A stretch of 64,000 nucleotides of DNA from Paenibacillus sophorae (GCF_018966525.1 NZ_CP076607.1:4030001-4094000); one strand, 5' to 3'; shown: positions 1 to 9,091, counted from the first letter of the stretch. Notes: generated by a model from the letters alone, not told the origin. Numbers and translations are program-made.

Positions 1-236
1 TTCATGTTGGTTGCAGTACATTCGAACTTATTGCGGCATTCAGGTGGGATTCACTTTAGCGCACAGAGGTTCTCGTACATTAATTAATGGGCCTAAAACT
101 TCTAATTTTAATTATATTAGCATCCCTAACTTTCGCACGTTAATGGACTAATTTGCTGATTGTTTGTACTTTTTTCACATGTTATGTCAGATAAGTAGGC
201 TGATAAGCCTCTGATTTAAGAGATTAGGGCCGCAGA
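1..236. other. Non-coding stretch at the window edge
   Basis: A+T-rich sequence downstream of dfrA. I see no convincing reading frame. A short inverted repeat (AGGCT-gata-AGCCT, about 201-214) lies past the dfrA stop but has no T-run, so I do not call it a terminator. A gene ending further left cannot be excluded because the window starts here. Confidence 0.5.
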
Positions 237-728
237 TTATTCCGTACGTTCGTACACGACGAACCGGTAATCATACGGATTCTTCTCATCGCGGATTCCC
301 TGCGTGCTGGATACTTCCGTCCACTTGCTCCAGTCCGTTTCAGGAAAAAATGTATCGCCTTCAAAAGACTCTTTAATCCGGGTAACAATCAGCTTGTCGG
401 CAAAAGGCAGCGTCATCCGGTACACTTCCGCTCCACCGATCACCATCAGTTCATCCTGCCCGCGGCCAAGCTCAAGAGCCTCCTCTAAGCTGTGAACGGT
501 TTCCGCCCCTTCGGGAGCGAAGCTTTCGTCCCGGGTCAGGATAACGCTTGTTCTTCCCGGTAGCGCTTTTCCTCCTAAGGAATCCCAGGTTTTCCGTCCC
601 ATCAGCATCGTCTTGCCCATCGTCTGCGCCTTGAAGAACGCGAAATCCCGGGGCAGCCGCCATGGCATGCCGCCGTCTTTGCCTATGACTCCGTCCTCGC
701 CCATCGCCCAAATTAAGCTAATGCTCAT
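237..728 (-). CDS. dfrA: Dihydrofolate reductase
   Basis: Reduces dihydrofolate to tetrahydrofolate with NADPH in the cytoplasm, regenerating the folate oxidised by thymidylate synthase next door. The 163 residues match the usual length. Visible family features are the N-terminal ISLIWAMGEDGVIGKDG strand and loop, MPW at 21-23, the catalytic acid in LPRDF (Asp28), the GRKTW cofactor motif near 44-48, and the IGGAEVY glycine pair near 97-103. The ATG at 728 follows a GAGGAGGG site by about 10 nt. It lies about 50 bp downstream of thyA on the same strand, so the two are probably co-transcribed, a common arrangement in Firmicutes. The call is secure. Confidence 0.97.
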   Translation of the reverse strand: MSISLIWAMGEDGVIGKDGGMPWRLPRDFAFFKAQTMGKTMLMGRKTWDSLGGKALPGRTSVILTRDESFAPEGAETVHSLEEALELGRGQDELMVIGGAEVYRMTLPFADKLIVTRIKESFEGDTFFPETDWSKWTEVSSTQGIRDEKNPYDYRFVVYERTE

Positions 729-781
729 CGTTATGCTTCCCTCCTCGCATGCAGTTTTGAAATCTACCCACGGAATGTCTG

Positions 782-1576
782 CTATACGGCGACAGGCGCT
801 TTGATTCCCGGATGGTAGCGGTACCCTTCAAACTCAAAATCATCGAAGGTATAGTCGAAGATGCTATCCGGTTTTCGGCGGATGACAAGCTTCGGCAGCT
901 CGTAAGGCTCTCTCGAGAGCTGAGTTGCCACCTGCTCCAGATGATTTGTATAAATGTGCACATCACCGCCGGACCATATAAACTCTCCCGGCTCAAGCCC
1001 TGTCTGCTGGGCAACCATATGCGTCAACAGGGCGTAGCTGGCAATATTGAACGGCAGCCCGAGAAATGTATCCACCGACCGCATCGTCAGCATGCAGGAC
1101 AGTTTGCCGTCCGCTACATAGAACTGAAAGACGAAGTGGCAGGGCGGCAGCTTCATTTGGTCAATCTCGCCCACATTCCAGGCGCTTACAATATGCCTGC
1201 GTGAATCCGGGTTATTCTTAATCGAATCAATCACGTTCGAAATCTGGTCGATATGGCGTCCATCCGCGCTTTCCCATGCGCGCCACTGCGAGCCGTATAC
1301 CGGTCCCAGTTCTCCGTTCTCATCCGCCCATTCGTCCCATATGGTGACGCCATTCTCTTTCAAATAAGCGATATTCGTTTCGCCTTTCAGAAACCAGAGA
1401 AGCTCGTGAACCACCGATTTCAGATGAATCCGTTTGGTTGTCATCAGCGGAAACCCTTCCGCTAGATCGAAGCGCAACTGGCGGCCGAATACGGATAAAG
1501 TACCCGTTCCCGTACGGTCGCTTTTGTGTGCGCCATGATCCAATATATCCTGCAGCAGATCTAAATATTTACGCAA
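782..1576 (-). CDS. thyA: Thymidylate synthase (ThyA type)
   Basis: Methylates dUMP to dTMP using methylene-tetrahydrofolate, producing the dihydrofolate that dfrA recycles. An open frame continues upstream to an ATG at 1642, but I choose the TTG at 1576: the protein then begins LRKYLDLLQDILDHG, aligned with the start of E. coli ThyA, has exactly 264 residues like that enzyme, and puts the active-site cysteine of LPPCHFVFQFYV at residue 146, the E. coli number. A GGAGG lies 12 nt upstream, slightly far. Other hallmarks are DRTGTGTLS, the RRHIVSAWN phosphate-binding segment and the DVHIYTNH segment near the C-terminus. Confidence 0.96.
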   Translation of the reverse strand: MRKYLDLLQDILDHGAHKSDRTGTGTLSVFGRQLRFDLAEGFPLMTTKRIHLKSVVHELLWFLKGETNIAYLKENGVTIWDEWADENGELGPVYGSQWRAWESADGRHIDQISNVIDSIKNNPDSRRHIVSAWNVGEIDQMKLPPCHFVFQFYVADGKLSCMLTMRSVDTFLGLPFNIASYALLTHMVAQQTGLEPGEFIWSGGDVHIYTNHLEQVATQLSREPYELPKLVIRRKPDSIFDYTFDDFEFEGYRYHPGIKAPVAV

Positions 1577-1610
1577 GCCCTCAACGCTCCTCCATTCATA
1601 TTCTCTTCTA

Positions 1611-1639
1611 ATTCTACCATGACTTACGTCCCCATGTAA
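1611..1639 (-). promoter_or_regulatory. Candidate sigma-A promoter of thyA-dfrA
   Basis: On the minus strand TTACAT (1634-1639) and TAGAAT (1611-1616) are 17 nt apart, about 35 nt upstream of the proposed TTG start of thyA. Both hexamers are imperfect, so this is a plausible reading only. Confidence 0.4.
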
Positions 1640-1776
1640 CATACCAAACTATAGAAAAGGAGAGCATCCGCAGTGCTTAAGCAATAACAGCTTCTCCATC
1701 TTTCCAAACCGGCAACCGTTTCTGGCAGAACGATAAGGCCATGCCATTAGTGCAAAGCTAATACATTCTCATATTT

Positions 1777-1816
1777 TGAAAAAGGGCGAAAACGCTTATG
1801 CGTCTTCGCCCTTTTC
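1777..1816 (-). terminator. Rho-independent terminator after lpdA
   Basis: Minus-strand inverted repeat AAGGGCGAA...TTCGCCCTT with additional inner pairing, followed by a run of five T. It lies about 40 bp past the lpdA stop and closes the pdh operon before the thyA promoter. Confidence 0.85.
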
Positions 1817-1853
1817 TGTCAGCTTTGCCTATGCAAGCTTCTGGTTCGTATAA

Positions 1854-3269
1854 TTAGCGGGTCAGCACATGAATCGGATGGCCTTCGACCAGTTCTGCCG
1901 CTTCCATTACGACTTCGCCCAGTGTCGGATGGCCGTGAATGGTCAGCGAGATATCTTCAAGCGTAGCACCCATTTCGATAGCCAGACCAAGCTCGGCGAT
2001 CAGGTTGGAAGCTTCGATGCCGACGATTTGCGCGCCCAGCACGATATTGTTCTCTTCGCTGGCGACAATCTTGATGAAGCCGTCCGCATTATTCAGGGAT
2101 AGGGCGCGGCCGTTGCCCGCAAACGGGAATTTGCCGGATTTCACTTTGAAGCCTTTGTCCTTCGCTTCTTTCTCCGTCAGGCCGACGCTGGAGCATTCCG
2201 GATCGGTAAACACGACGGCCGGAATAACTTTGTAGTCGACAGCGGACTTATGTCCCGCAATCGCTTCGGCGGCAATTTTGCCTTCGTAGGAAGCTTTGTG
2301 GGCCAGCGCAAGTCCTGGCACTACGTCGCCGATAGCAAAGATGTTCGGAATGTTGGTGCGGCCCTGATGGTCGACCTTGATCAGTCCGCGCTCATCAAGC
2401 TCAACGCCGATGAGATCAAGTCCCAGTTCTCCATCCGTGTTCGGACGGCGGCCTACGGTTACGAGCAGGTATTCAGCCGTTACTTCTTTGGACTCGCCGC
2501 CAACGGAGTATTTCACAGTTACATCCTTGTCAGTCTGCGCCGCGCTTTCCGCTTTGGCATTCGTCACGATGTCAATGCCGGTCTTAGCCATGTTCTTGGC
2601 TACAAGACGGGTCATGTCTTTGTCGAAGCCCGGCAGTACGGTATCCATGCCTTCGATAATCGTCACTTTGGTGCCGAACTTGGAGTACATTTGGCCGAGC
2701 TCGGCACCGATGTAGCCGCCGCCGATGACGATCAGGCTCTTCGGAATTTCCGGCAGCTCAAGCGCCTCGGTGGAGGACAGAATACGTCCGCCGAACGGGA
2801 ACGGCTTAAGTTCGATCGGACGGGAGCCGGTCGCGATAATGCAGTTCTTGAAACGGTAACGCGGCGATTCATGGTCGTTAAATACGCGCGCTTCCGTTGT
2901 GCTGATGAACATGCATTCACCGTTGAACACTTCAACCTTGTTGCCTTTCAGCAGACTGGCGACACCGCCGGTCAGCTTCTTGACGACGCTGGTCTTAAAC
3001 TCCTGCGTCTTGGTGAAGTCCACCTTCACGTTCTCGGCGCTTACGCCGAACGCTTCACCGTGCTTCGCGGATTCATACTGGTGAGCCGCCGAGATCAGCG
3101 CTTTGGACGGGATACATCCGCGGTTCAGACACACGCCGCCGACTTCGGATTTATCCACGATGAGTACCTTTTGTCCGAGCTGGGCAGCCCGGATGGCCGC
3201 CACATATCCGCCCGGACCTGCACCAATTACCAATGTATCAATATCGAGTGAAGCGTCTCCCACTACCAT
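1854..3269 (-). CDS. lpdA: Dihydrolipoyl dehydrogenase (E3 of pyruvate dehydrogenase)
   Basis: FAD enzyme that reoxidises the dihydrolipoyl arm of E2 and passes electrons to NAD+. The 471 residues show the FAD-binding GAGPGG near 17-22, the redox-active disulfide GGVCLNRGCIPSK (Cys47 and Cys52), a second dinucleotide fold VIGGGYIGAELG near 180, the FAD motif IFAIGDV near 312, and the C-terminal base in HGHPTLGEV (about 445-447). It starts at an ATG 6 nt after GGAGGTG, directly after pdhC (3 bp gap). Its place as last gene of a pdhABCD cluster argues for the pyruvate complex, although E3 can be shared with other 2-oxo acid dehydrogenases. Confidence 0.96.
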   Translation of the reverse strand: MVVGDASLDIDTLVIGAGPGGYVAAIRAAQLGQKVLIVDKSEVGGVCLNRGCIPSKALISAAHQYESAKHGEAFGVSAENVKVDFTKTQEFKTSVVKKLTGGVASLLKGNKVEVFNGECMFISTTEARVFNDHESPRYRFKNCIIATGSRPIELKPFPFGGRILSSTEALELPEIPKSLIVIGGGYIGAELGQMYSKFGTKVTIIEGMDTVLPGFDKDMTRLVAKNMAKTGIDIVTNAKAESAAQTDKDVTVKYSVGGESKEVTAEYLLVTVGRRPNTDGELGLDLIGVELDERGLIKVDHQGRTNIPNIFAIGDVVPGLALAHKASYEGKIAAEAIAGHKSAVDYKVIPAVVFTDPECSSVGLTEKEAKDKGFKVKSGKFPFAGNGRALSLNNADGFIKIVASEENNIVLGAQIVGIEASNLIAELGLAIEMGATLEDISLTIHGHPTLGEVVMEAAELVEGHPIHVLTR

Positions 3270-3272
3270 ATA

Positions 3273-4601
3273 TTACACCTCCATAACCAGCAGCTCCGGA
3301 TTTGCGAGCAGCGATTTAATGTAGTTCATAAAGTTCTGCGCGGTTGCGCCGTCGATAATGCGATGGTCGAAGCTTAAGGAAAGAGCCATAACCGGAGCGG
3401 CTACGATCTCGCCGTTCTTCACAACCGGCTTCTCGCTGATGCGACCCGTTCCCAGGATAGCCACTTCAGGGAAGTTAATGATCGGCGTAAAGAACATGCC
3501 GCCGGCGGAGCCGATGTTCGTGATGGAAATCGTGCTGCCCTTCATTTCGTTCGGGCTCAGCTTGCCTTCGCGGCCGCGGGCTGCCAGATCGCTGATCGCC
3601 GACGCGATCATCCAGATGCTCTTGCGGTCGGCATCCTTGATCACCGGAACGATCAGGCCGTTCTCTGTATCGGTAGCAATACCGATGTTGTAGTATTTCT
3701 TGTACACAATTTCATTCGCTTCTTCGTCAATGGTCGCATTAAGCGCCGGGAACTGACGGGAAGCCGCAACAAGCGCTTTGACGATAAACGGAAGATAGGT
3801 TACCTTCACGCCCTTCTTCTCGGCTACAGGCTTCATGCGTGTGCGGAAAGCGACCAGCTCGGTTACATCCACTTCGTCCATAATCGTCACGTGCGGAGCG
3901 GTATAAGCCGATTTGACCATGGCGTTCGCAATCGCTTTGCGTATGCCCTTGAACGGTACGCGCTCTTCCTCGAGGCTCACATTCCCGGAAGCTGCCGCAG
4001 CTGCGGGAGCCGCCGCTTTCTCTGCTGGAGCCGCTTCGGAGGCCGCTTCCACTGCTGCCGCCTGGCCGCCATTCAGGAACGCTTCGACGTCCTCACGGGT
4101 GACTTTGCCGCCTTTGCCGCTGCCGTTCACCTTGGAGATGTCCACGCTGTTGTCACGGGCAAATTTGCGCACGCTCGGCGTAGCCAGAACATCGCGATTC
4201 GGCACCGGAACGGCTTCCGCACCGCCGGCTTCGCCCGCTTTCGCGTCAGCCGGGCTGGATGCCGCCGGAGACGAAGCCGTGTCCGCGCTGCCTTTGGCCG
4301 AATCGGCTTCCTGCGCGCTCTGCTCCTCGGCATGGCCGCCTTCCTGTTCCGGAATGTCGCCTTCGGCGTCGATAACCGCAACAGTCTGGCCTACGCGGAA
4401 CACGTCGCCGTCCTTGGCGAGCACTTCCAGAACGGTTCCGTTAACAGGACAAGGAACTTCGACGACCGCCTTGTCGTTCTGCACTTCCATAATAATGTCT
4501 TCGTCGGTCACTTTATCCCCGGCCTTGATGTGCATCTTGATGATTTCGCCTTCGTGCAGGCCTTCGCCCAGCTCGGGGAACGGGTAATTGAATTTTGTCA
4601 C
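3273..4601 (-). CDS. pdhC: Dihydrolipoamide acetyltransferase (E2 of pyruvate dehydrogenase)
   Basis: Core of the complex; transfers the acetyl group from the lipoyl arm to coenzyme A. The 442 residues contain one N-terminal lipoyl domain with lipoyl-lysine Lys44 in the QNDKAVVEV turn, a flexible Ala/Glu/Ser-rich linker (about 85-135), an E1/E3-binding domain near 138-173 (LATPSVRKFARD), a second Ala-rich linker, and the catalytic domain ending with SFDHRIIDGA (His413, Asp417). The start is GTG at 4601 after a GAGGAGG site. It sits between pdhB and lpdA, in the usual order. Confidence 0.96.
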   Translation of the reverse strand: MTKFNYPFPELGEGLHEGEIIKMHIKAGDKVTDEDIIMEVQNDKAVVEVPCPVNGTVLEVLAKDGDVFRVGQTVAVIDAEGDIPEQEGGHAEEQSAQEADSAKGSADTASSPAASSPADAKAGEAGGAEAVPVPNRDVLATPSVRKFARDNSVDISKVNGSGKGGKVTREDVEAFLNGGQAAAVEAASEAAPAEKAAAPAAAAASGNVSLEEERVPFKGIRKAIANAMVKSAYTAPHVTIMDEVDVTELVAFRTRMKPVAEKKGVKVTYLPFIVKALVAASRQFPALNATIDEEANEIVYKKYYNIGIATDTENGLIVPVIKDADRKSIWMIASAISDLAARGREGKLSPNEMKGSTISITNIGSAGGMFFTPIINFPEVAILGTGRISEKPVVKNGEIVAAPVMALSLSFDHRIIDGATAQNFMNYIKSLLANPELLVMEV

Positions 4602-4632
4602 GATCGAAAACCTCCTCTATGAGAAATAACGA

Positions 4633-5610
4633 TTAAAATTCCAGAACTTTCTTCACGCCGGCAATGATGCGGGCGGGATTCGGCAGCCAGGTGTCTTCGA
4701 TTTGGGCGAACGGATATACCGTGTCCGGTCCTGCAATCCGCAGAACAGGGGCTTCGAGATGCAGAATCGCCTTTTCGTTGATTTGCGCAATAACTTCGGC
4801 AGCGACGCCGGCGCTCTTTTGGGCTTCTTGCACCACAATGGCACGGTTCGTCTTCTTCACGGATTCCACAATCGTGTCGATGTCGATCGGGCTGACGGTG
4901 CGCAGGTCAATGATCTCGGCTTTGATGCCGCTCTTCTCAAGTTCATCGGCAGCCTTGGTGGCCGTATGTACCATCAAGCCGTAAGCGATAATCGTAACAT
5001 CGGAGCCTTCGCGAACGACGTTGGCCTTGCCGATTTCAACTGTATAGTCACCTTCCGGAACCTCAGTGCGGAAAGCATGATACAGGTTCAAATGCTCCAT
5101 GAAAAATACCGGGTCATTGTCGCGGATAGCCGCGATCAGCAGTCCCTTCGCATCATAAGGATTGGAAGGAACGACAACCTTGATGCCGGGGCTCTGGGCA
5201 AGCAGACCTTCCAGGGAGTCGGTGTGCAGCTCGGCCGCCTTGACGCCGCCGCCAAACGGAGTACGGAAGACGATAGGAGCGTTGTATTTGCCGCCGGTCC
5301 GGTAGCGCAGACGGGCAGCCTGAACAACCATTTGGTCCAGCGCTTCAAAAATAAAGCCGACGAACTGGATCTCGGCAATCGGCCGGAAACCTTGTACGCC
5401 AAGGCCCACAGCAAGACCGCCAATAGCGGATTCCGCAAGCGGCGTATCGAATACGCGCTCCTCGCCGAACTCACTCTGCAATCCTTCCGTTGCCCGGAAC
5501 ACGCCACCTACATGGCCGACGTCTTCGCCGAAGATCAGGACATTCGGATCACGTTTTAATTCGACGCGCATCGCGTCGCGAATCGCTTCTTTCATATTCA
5601 TTTGTGCCAT
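4633..5610 (-). CDS. pdhB: Pyruvate dehydrogenase E1 component, beta subunit
   Basis: Forms the thiamine-diphosphate-dependent E1 heterotetramer with PdhA and decarboxylates pyruvate. The 325 residues fit the family (transketolase pyrimidine-binding domain followed by the transketolase C-terminal domain). Recognisable segments are the FGEDVGHVGGVFRAT N-terminal loop, DTPLAESAIGGLAVG, and TEVPEGDYTVEIGKA before the C-terminal domain. The ATG follows GGAGGAG by 8 nt. It lies 15 bp after pdhA and 31 bp before pdhC, so it belongs to the same operon. Confidence 0.96.
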   Translation of the reverse strand: MAQMNMKEAIRDAMRVELKRDPNVLIFGEDVGHVGGVFRATEGLQSEFGEERVFDTPLAESAIGGLAVGLGVQGFRPIAEIQFVGFIFEALDQMVVQAARLRYRTGGKYNAPIVFRTPFGGGVKAAELHTDSLEGLLAQSPGIKVVVPSNPYDAKGLLIAAIRDNDPVFFMEHLNLYHAFRTEVPEGDYTVEIGKANVVREGSDVTIIAYGLMVHTATKAADELEKSGIKAEIIDLRTVSPIDIDTIVESVKKTNRAIVVQEAQKSAGVAAEVIAQINEKAILHLEAPVLRIAGPDTVYPFAQIEDTWLPNPARIIAGVKKVLEF

Positions 5611-5625
5611 AGCCAGTACTCCTCC

Positions 5626-6693
5626 TTATTCAAAATCGGCTTTTTGCTCTTCAAGATCTTTCGGCGTCGTTTCGAACATGCTGTCGATCAGGCCGGAGAT
5701 CGTCATTTTCTCGGTTTTTTCCGCAAGCTTGATTTCTTCGTTCACTTTCGCCTTCGCTTCGTCCTTCACACGCTGCGTATCTTCATCGCTCCACAGGCCT
5801 TTGGACTCCAAATATTTAACCACACGGGCAATCGGATCCTTCTCGTTCCATTGACCCTCTTCCTCTTTGGTGCGGTATTTACTGGCGTCATCGGACAAGG
5901 AGTGCGGACGGAAACGGTACGTAACGGCTTCGATCAGTGTAGGCCCTTCTCCGTTCCGGGCACGCTCAGCGGCTTCTTTGACCGCTTGAATGACCGCAAA
6001 AATATCCATTCCGTCTACTTTTACGCCGGTAATGCCGGCAGCAACCGCTTTATGGGCGATCGACTTGGAAGCGGTTTGCTTAGCGAACGGAGTTGTGATG
6101 GCGTAGCCGTTATTTTGCACAAAGAAAATGACCGGCAGCTTGAATCGTCCAGCAAAGTTAAGACCTTCGTAGAAATCGCCTTCGGAGGAGCCTCCGTCAC
6201 CGGTATAGGTAATGGCGACATTCTTCTGGTTCTTCAATTTAAAGCCCATGGCAATGCCGGTGGCATGCAGAATTTGAGCGCCAATGATGATCTGCGGAGG
6301 CAGCACGCTGACATCCTCGGGGATTTCACCGCCGTGCTGATGGCCGCGGGAGTACAGAAACGCCTGATGAAGAGGCAGACCATGCCAGACGAGCTGCGGA
6401 ATATCGCGGTAGCCTGGGCATACAAAGTCTTCCTTCTCAAGAGCGAATTCACTGCCGACCATTGTCGCTTCCTGTCCGGAAGTCGGGGCGTAGAAACCAA
6501 GACGGCCTTGACGGCCCAGGTTAACAGCACGATCATCCCAAGTGCGGGTGAAAATCATGCGGTAAGCAATTTCTTTTAATTGATCATCGGTAAGAGCGGG
6601 CATTTTATCTTTATTGATCACTTCTCCAGCCGGAGAAAGGACCGTAAGAGCCTCAACGTCCTCTGTATAAACCTCGTAAGGAACTTTACTCAT
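5626..6693 (-). CDS. pdhA: Pyruvate dehydrogenase E1 component, alpha subunit
   Basis: Supplies the thiamine-diphosphate diphosphate-binding half of E1. The TPP motif runs from GDGGSSEGDFYEGLNFAG to the NN of VQNNGYAI. Ser phosphorylation-loop-like sequence (YRFRPHSLSDD) is present as in all E1-alpha subunits. I start at the ATG of MSKVPYE (6693), six bases after GAGGTG, rather than at an in-frame GTG nine bases upstream that overlaps the ribosome-binding site. The protein is 355 residues. First gene of pdhABC-lpdA, with its own promoter upstream. Confidence 0.95.
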   Translation of the reverse strand: MSKVPYEVYTEDVEALTVLSPAGEVINKDKMPALTDDQLKEIAYRMIFTRTWDDRAVNLGRQGRLGFYAPTSGQEATMVGSEFALEKEDFVCPGYRDIPQLVWHGLPLHQAFLYSRGHQHGGEIPEDVSVLPPQIIIGAQILHATGIAMGFKLKNQKNVAITYTGDGGSSEGDFYEGLNFAGRFKLPVIFFVQNNGYAITTPFAKQTASKSIAHKAVAAGITGVKVDGMDIFAVIQAVKEAAERARNGEGPTLIEAVTYRFRPHSLSDDASKYRTKEEEGQWNEKDPIARVVKYLESKGLWSDEDTQRVKDEAKAKVNEEIKLAEKTEKMTISGLIDSMFETTPKDLEEQKADFE

Positions 6694-6743
6694 TATCTTC
6701 ACCTCAGCAAAAAAATTTGAATAACAATTTGAATATTGCCTGC

Positions 6744-6859
6744 CTCTGTTATAGAATTATTATACACCTGTTTCGTCATTTTCGTCAAAGAATTACGCAT
6801 AAAATTTATACCCACGTAAACTTTGTATGTATAACAGGACTGTATATTTTGTATAACAG
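6744..6859. repeat. Repeated TATAACAG motifs around the pdh promoter
   Basis: The 10-mer TGTATAACAG occurs at 6828-6837 and again at 6850-6859, spaced 22 bp (two helical turns), upstream of the -35 box. An inverted partial copy (CTGTTATA, 6746-6753) lies just downstream of the -10 box. The arrangement resembles paired operator half-sites; the binding protein is unknown. Confidence 0.45.
6759..6788 (-). promoter_or_regulatory. Sigma-A promoter of the pdh operon
   Basis: TTGACG (6783-6788) and a consensus TATAAT (6759-6764) on the minus strand, 18 nt apart, with a TG just before the -10 hexamer. The start of transcription would fall about 60 nt upstream of pdhA. Confidence 0.75.
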
Positions 6860-6961
6860 AAATGCAGTTTTTCAACATGTAAATGATTTTTGCCACAAAG
6901 TTCATTTTAACTCATTGCCGAAAGCATTGCAAAATCCGACAGGAAAGGTGCCTGATGAAAC

Positions 6962-7693
6962 ATGGATGATTCTGTTTTTCTGAAACGTACAATTGTAAAA
7001 CATACCCTTTGGAGTGAAAGCCTGCAAGAGGACCGCAAGCTGCGCATATATCTTCCTCCGGGCTACAACGAGCTGCTCAGCTATCCCGTAGTCTACTGCC
7101 AGGACGGGGAGGAGTTTTTTAACTTCGGCCGAATCGCTACTATAGCAGGCAAGCTGATTCTCGAAGAAGACGTAGAACCCTTCATTATTGTTGGGGTTGA
7201 AGTGAATGTTCCCGTCAGAACTCAGGAATATGCACCTTTTGGCACCCGGTTCGACCAGTACCTTGCCTGCTTTGCCGAAGAAATTATCCCCTATGTCGAG
7301 CAAAATTATCCTGTCCGCCGCTCGCCGCACGAACGGATTGTCGCCGGAGATTCGCTTGGGGGAAGCGTCTCGCTCCATCTTGCCCTCCGTTACCCGGAGC
7401 TTTTCACCCGCGTGCTCAGCCTTTCAGGCGCGTTCTATCCTCTCACATTGGAATGGATTGAGGACGAAACCGATCTTTCGTGGCTTGAAATCAACATGGT
7501 CGTTGGCCTCCAGGAAAGAGATTATAAGACCGACACGGGTGTTTATGATTTTGTGCAGCTCAACCGGGATGCGAAGAAGCTGCTAGAGGAACGCGGCGCC
7601 AAGGTGGATTACCGGGAGAAAGACGGACGCCATTTATGGGGCTTTTGGCAAAAGGAGCTGCCGGAATCGCTACTGTATTTTTTAAACACCTGA
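6962..7693 (+). CDS. Esterase of the alpha/beta-hydrolase fold (esterase D / enterochelin esterase-like)
   Basis: Predicted cytoplasmic serine hydrolase of 243 residues. The nucleophile elbow is GDSLGG with Ser131 and the likely catalytic histidine is His224 in DGRHLWGFW; the oxyanion region is the YCQDGEEFF segment after the first beta strands. There is no signal peptide or membrane segment. The family hydrolyses small acyl esters or siderophore esters; no siderophore genes are nearby, so the substrate is open. The ATG at 6962 is preceded by AGGAAAGG. It is transcribed divergently from pdhA. Confidence 0.8.
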   Translation: MDDSVFLKRTIVKHTLWSESLQEDRKLRIYLPPGYNELLSYPVVYCQDGEEFFNFGRIATIAGKLILEEDVEPFIIVGVEVNVPVRTQEYAPFGTRFDQYLACFAEEIIPYVEQNYPVRRSPHERIVAGDSLGGSVSLHLALRYPELFTRVLSLSGAFYPLTLEWIEDETDLSWLEINMVVGLQERDYKTDTGVYDFVQLNRDAKKLLEERGAKVDYREKDGRHLWGFWQKELPESLLYFLNT

Positions 7694-7770
7694 ACAGGAC
7701 TTGAATGCCCAAAATAGTGAACAACTTCTAACAATTTATTCTTCGGGTCTAATGATTACGCTTTCAAAAA

Positions 7771-7805
7771 AGGGCAAAGGAAGAGAACCCTAGCCCTCTT
7801 CTTCT
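7771..7805 (-). terminator. Weak terminator after the phosphatase gene
   Basis: Minus-strand AGGGC...GCCCT short stem followed by six T, right after the phosphatase stop, in the space between two convergent genes. The stem is only about five pairs. Confidence 0.4.
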
Positions 7806-8274
7806 ACTTTAGTGACAGATCTTGTTTCAGCTTATCCAGCAAAACCCCGCAGCCCGCATCAACCAGTTCATACACTTCTTCAAAGTCGCCTGTAAAATAA
7901 GGGTCCGGCACTTCCTTATGCTCATCGTCCGGCAGCAAATCCATAAAGTACATGAGCTTCGCATCCTGTCCTCCGGGCAGTTTGCGCACATTGACTGCGT
8001 TTGAGTTGTCCATACAAATAATATAGTTGAATTTACCGAAGTCTTCGCTGCTTACTCTCCTCGCAGCCATTCCTTCATAGCTGATACCGTACAGGTCCAG
8101 CATTCGTCTTGTCCCCTCGTGCGGCGGTTTCCCGATATGCCAGTCGCCGGTACCGGCGGAATCCACGGATATCTTTTGTTCCAAGCCTTCCTTCACGATC
8201 TTGTCTCTTAAGACCGCTTCCGCCATAGGAGAACGGCAAATATTCCCCAGGCAGACGAACAGCACATGCAGCAT
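7804..8274 (-). CDS. Low-molecular-weight protein-tyrosine phosphatase
   Basis: Dephosphorylates phosphotyrosine (or phosphoarginine, as in YwlE-type enzymes) in the cytoplasm. The start is set at MLHVLFVCLGNICRSP (8274), which follows AGGGG, because longer in-frame starts add sequence that no family member has; this gives 156 residues. The P-loop C-X5-R is Cys8 to Arg14 with Ser15, and the general acid lies in the VPDPYFTGDF loop (Asp near 122-124). The residue after the cysteine that separates tyrosine from arginine phosphatases cannot be judged safely here. Divergent from thiN. Confidence 0.9.
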   Translation of the reverse strand: MLHVLFVCLGNICRSPMAEAVLRDKIVKEGLEQKISVDSAGTGDWHIGKPPHEGTRRMLDLYGISYEGMAARRVSSEDFGKFNYIICMDNSNAVNVRKLPGGQDAKLMYFMDLLPDDEHKEVPDPYFTGDFEEVYELVDAGCGVLLDKLKQDLSLK

Positions 8275-8449
8275 AGTTTCTACCCCCTGATTATTCAGCA
8301 TTTTCCTCTCTCCGTACCTTGTCCAGGATGCGTCTGAGAGGCACCTTACCCATTTTATCTTCGCCACCCCCAATTGTACAACCTTTCATTGTGCTTTATA
8401 CTAGGTCAGGATTACAAAAACTTTGAATCAAAGCGGGAGGAGGTTTGTG

Positions 8450-9091
8450 ATGCCAGCGCGCAGAACCGTTATTTTTGCCGGCGGAGAGCTATCCGAGCAG
8501 TTTTTGCGGGAGCTAGACAAAGAAGATTTCATTATCGGCGCCGACCGCGGAGCGCTGTTTCTCGTTACTCACGGCGTTATTCCTGATATTGCCGTAGGCG
8601 ATTTCGACTCCATCTCTCCGGAAGAGTTCAATCTGATTGAAGAACAAGTCCCAAGAGTGATTGCCTGCGACCCCGTTGATAAAGATTTAACCGACAGCGA
8701 GCTTGCATTGGATCTTGCTCTTGAACAGCAGCCTGAGGACATTCTGCTCTTCGGTGTTACCGGAACACGGCTTGATCATACCCTGGCCAGCATCCAGATG
8801 ATGACCCGGGTGCTTCAGCGCCAGATCCGCTGCTCGATCATGGATCTCAATAATTATGTCACGATTACTGGCTCCCAAGCCATTGTACAGGAACGGGGCT
8901 ATACTTATGTTTCCCTGCTGCCCGTGACTCCGGAAGTCACTGGGATTACACTCGAGGGTTTTCAATATCCATTAACCAACGCAACGCTTAAACTGGGCCA
9001 ATCTCTCGGAATCAGCAACCGGCTGGTCTCACCCACAGGGACCGTTACGATCCTGAGCGGACTTCTGCTTATTATTCAGAGTAAAGACTAA
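8450..9091 (+). CDS. thiN: Thiamine pyrophosphokinase
   Basis: Transfers pyrophosphate from ATP to thiamine, giving thiamine diphosphate, the cofactor of the pyruvate dehydrogenase E1 encoded 2 kb away. The protein has 213 residues. The catalytic domain contains GADRGA, the acidic VGDFDSIS motif and DKDLTDSELAL, followed by GVTGTRLDHTLASI; the C-terminal half forms the thiamine-binding beta domain. The ATG at 8450 is chosen because GGAGGAGG lies six to seven bases upstream; an upstream TTG in frame overlaps no such site. Standalone gene followed by a terminator. Confidence 0.93.
   Translation: MPARRTVIFAGGELSEQFLRELDKEDFIIGADRGALFLVTHGVIPDIAVGDFDSISPEEFNLIEEQVPRVIACDPVDKDLTDSELALDLALEQQPEDILLFGVTGTRLDHTLASIQMMTRVLQRQIRCSIMDLNNYVTITGSQAIVQERGYTYVSLLPVTPEVTGITLEGFQYPLTNATLKLGQSLGISNRLVSPTGTVTILSGLLLIIQSKD

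Noticed and set aside
2250..3251. Long plus-strand reading frame opposite lpdA
   Set aside because: It is a shadow of lpdA caused by codon bias; no ribosome-binding site, no domain resemblance, and the minus-strand gene explains the sequence fully.
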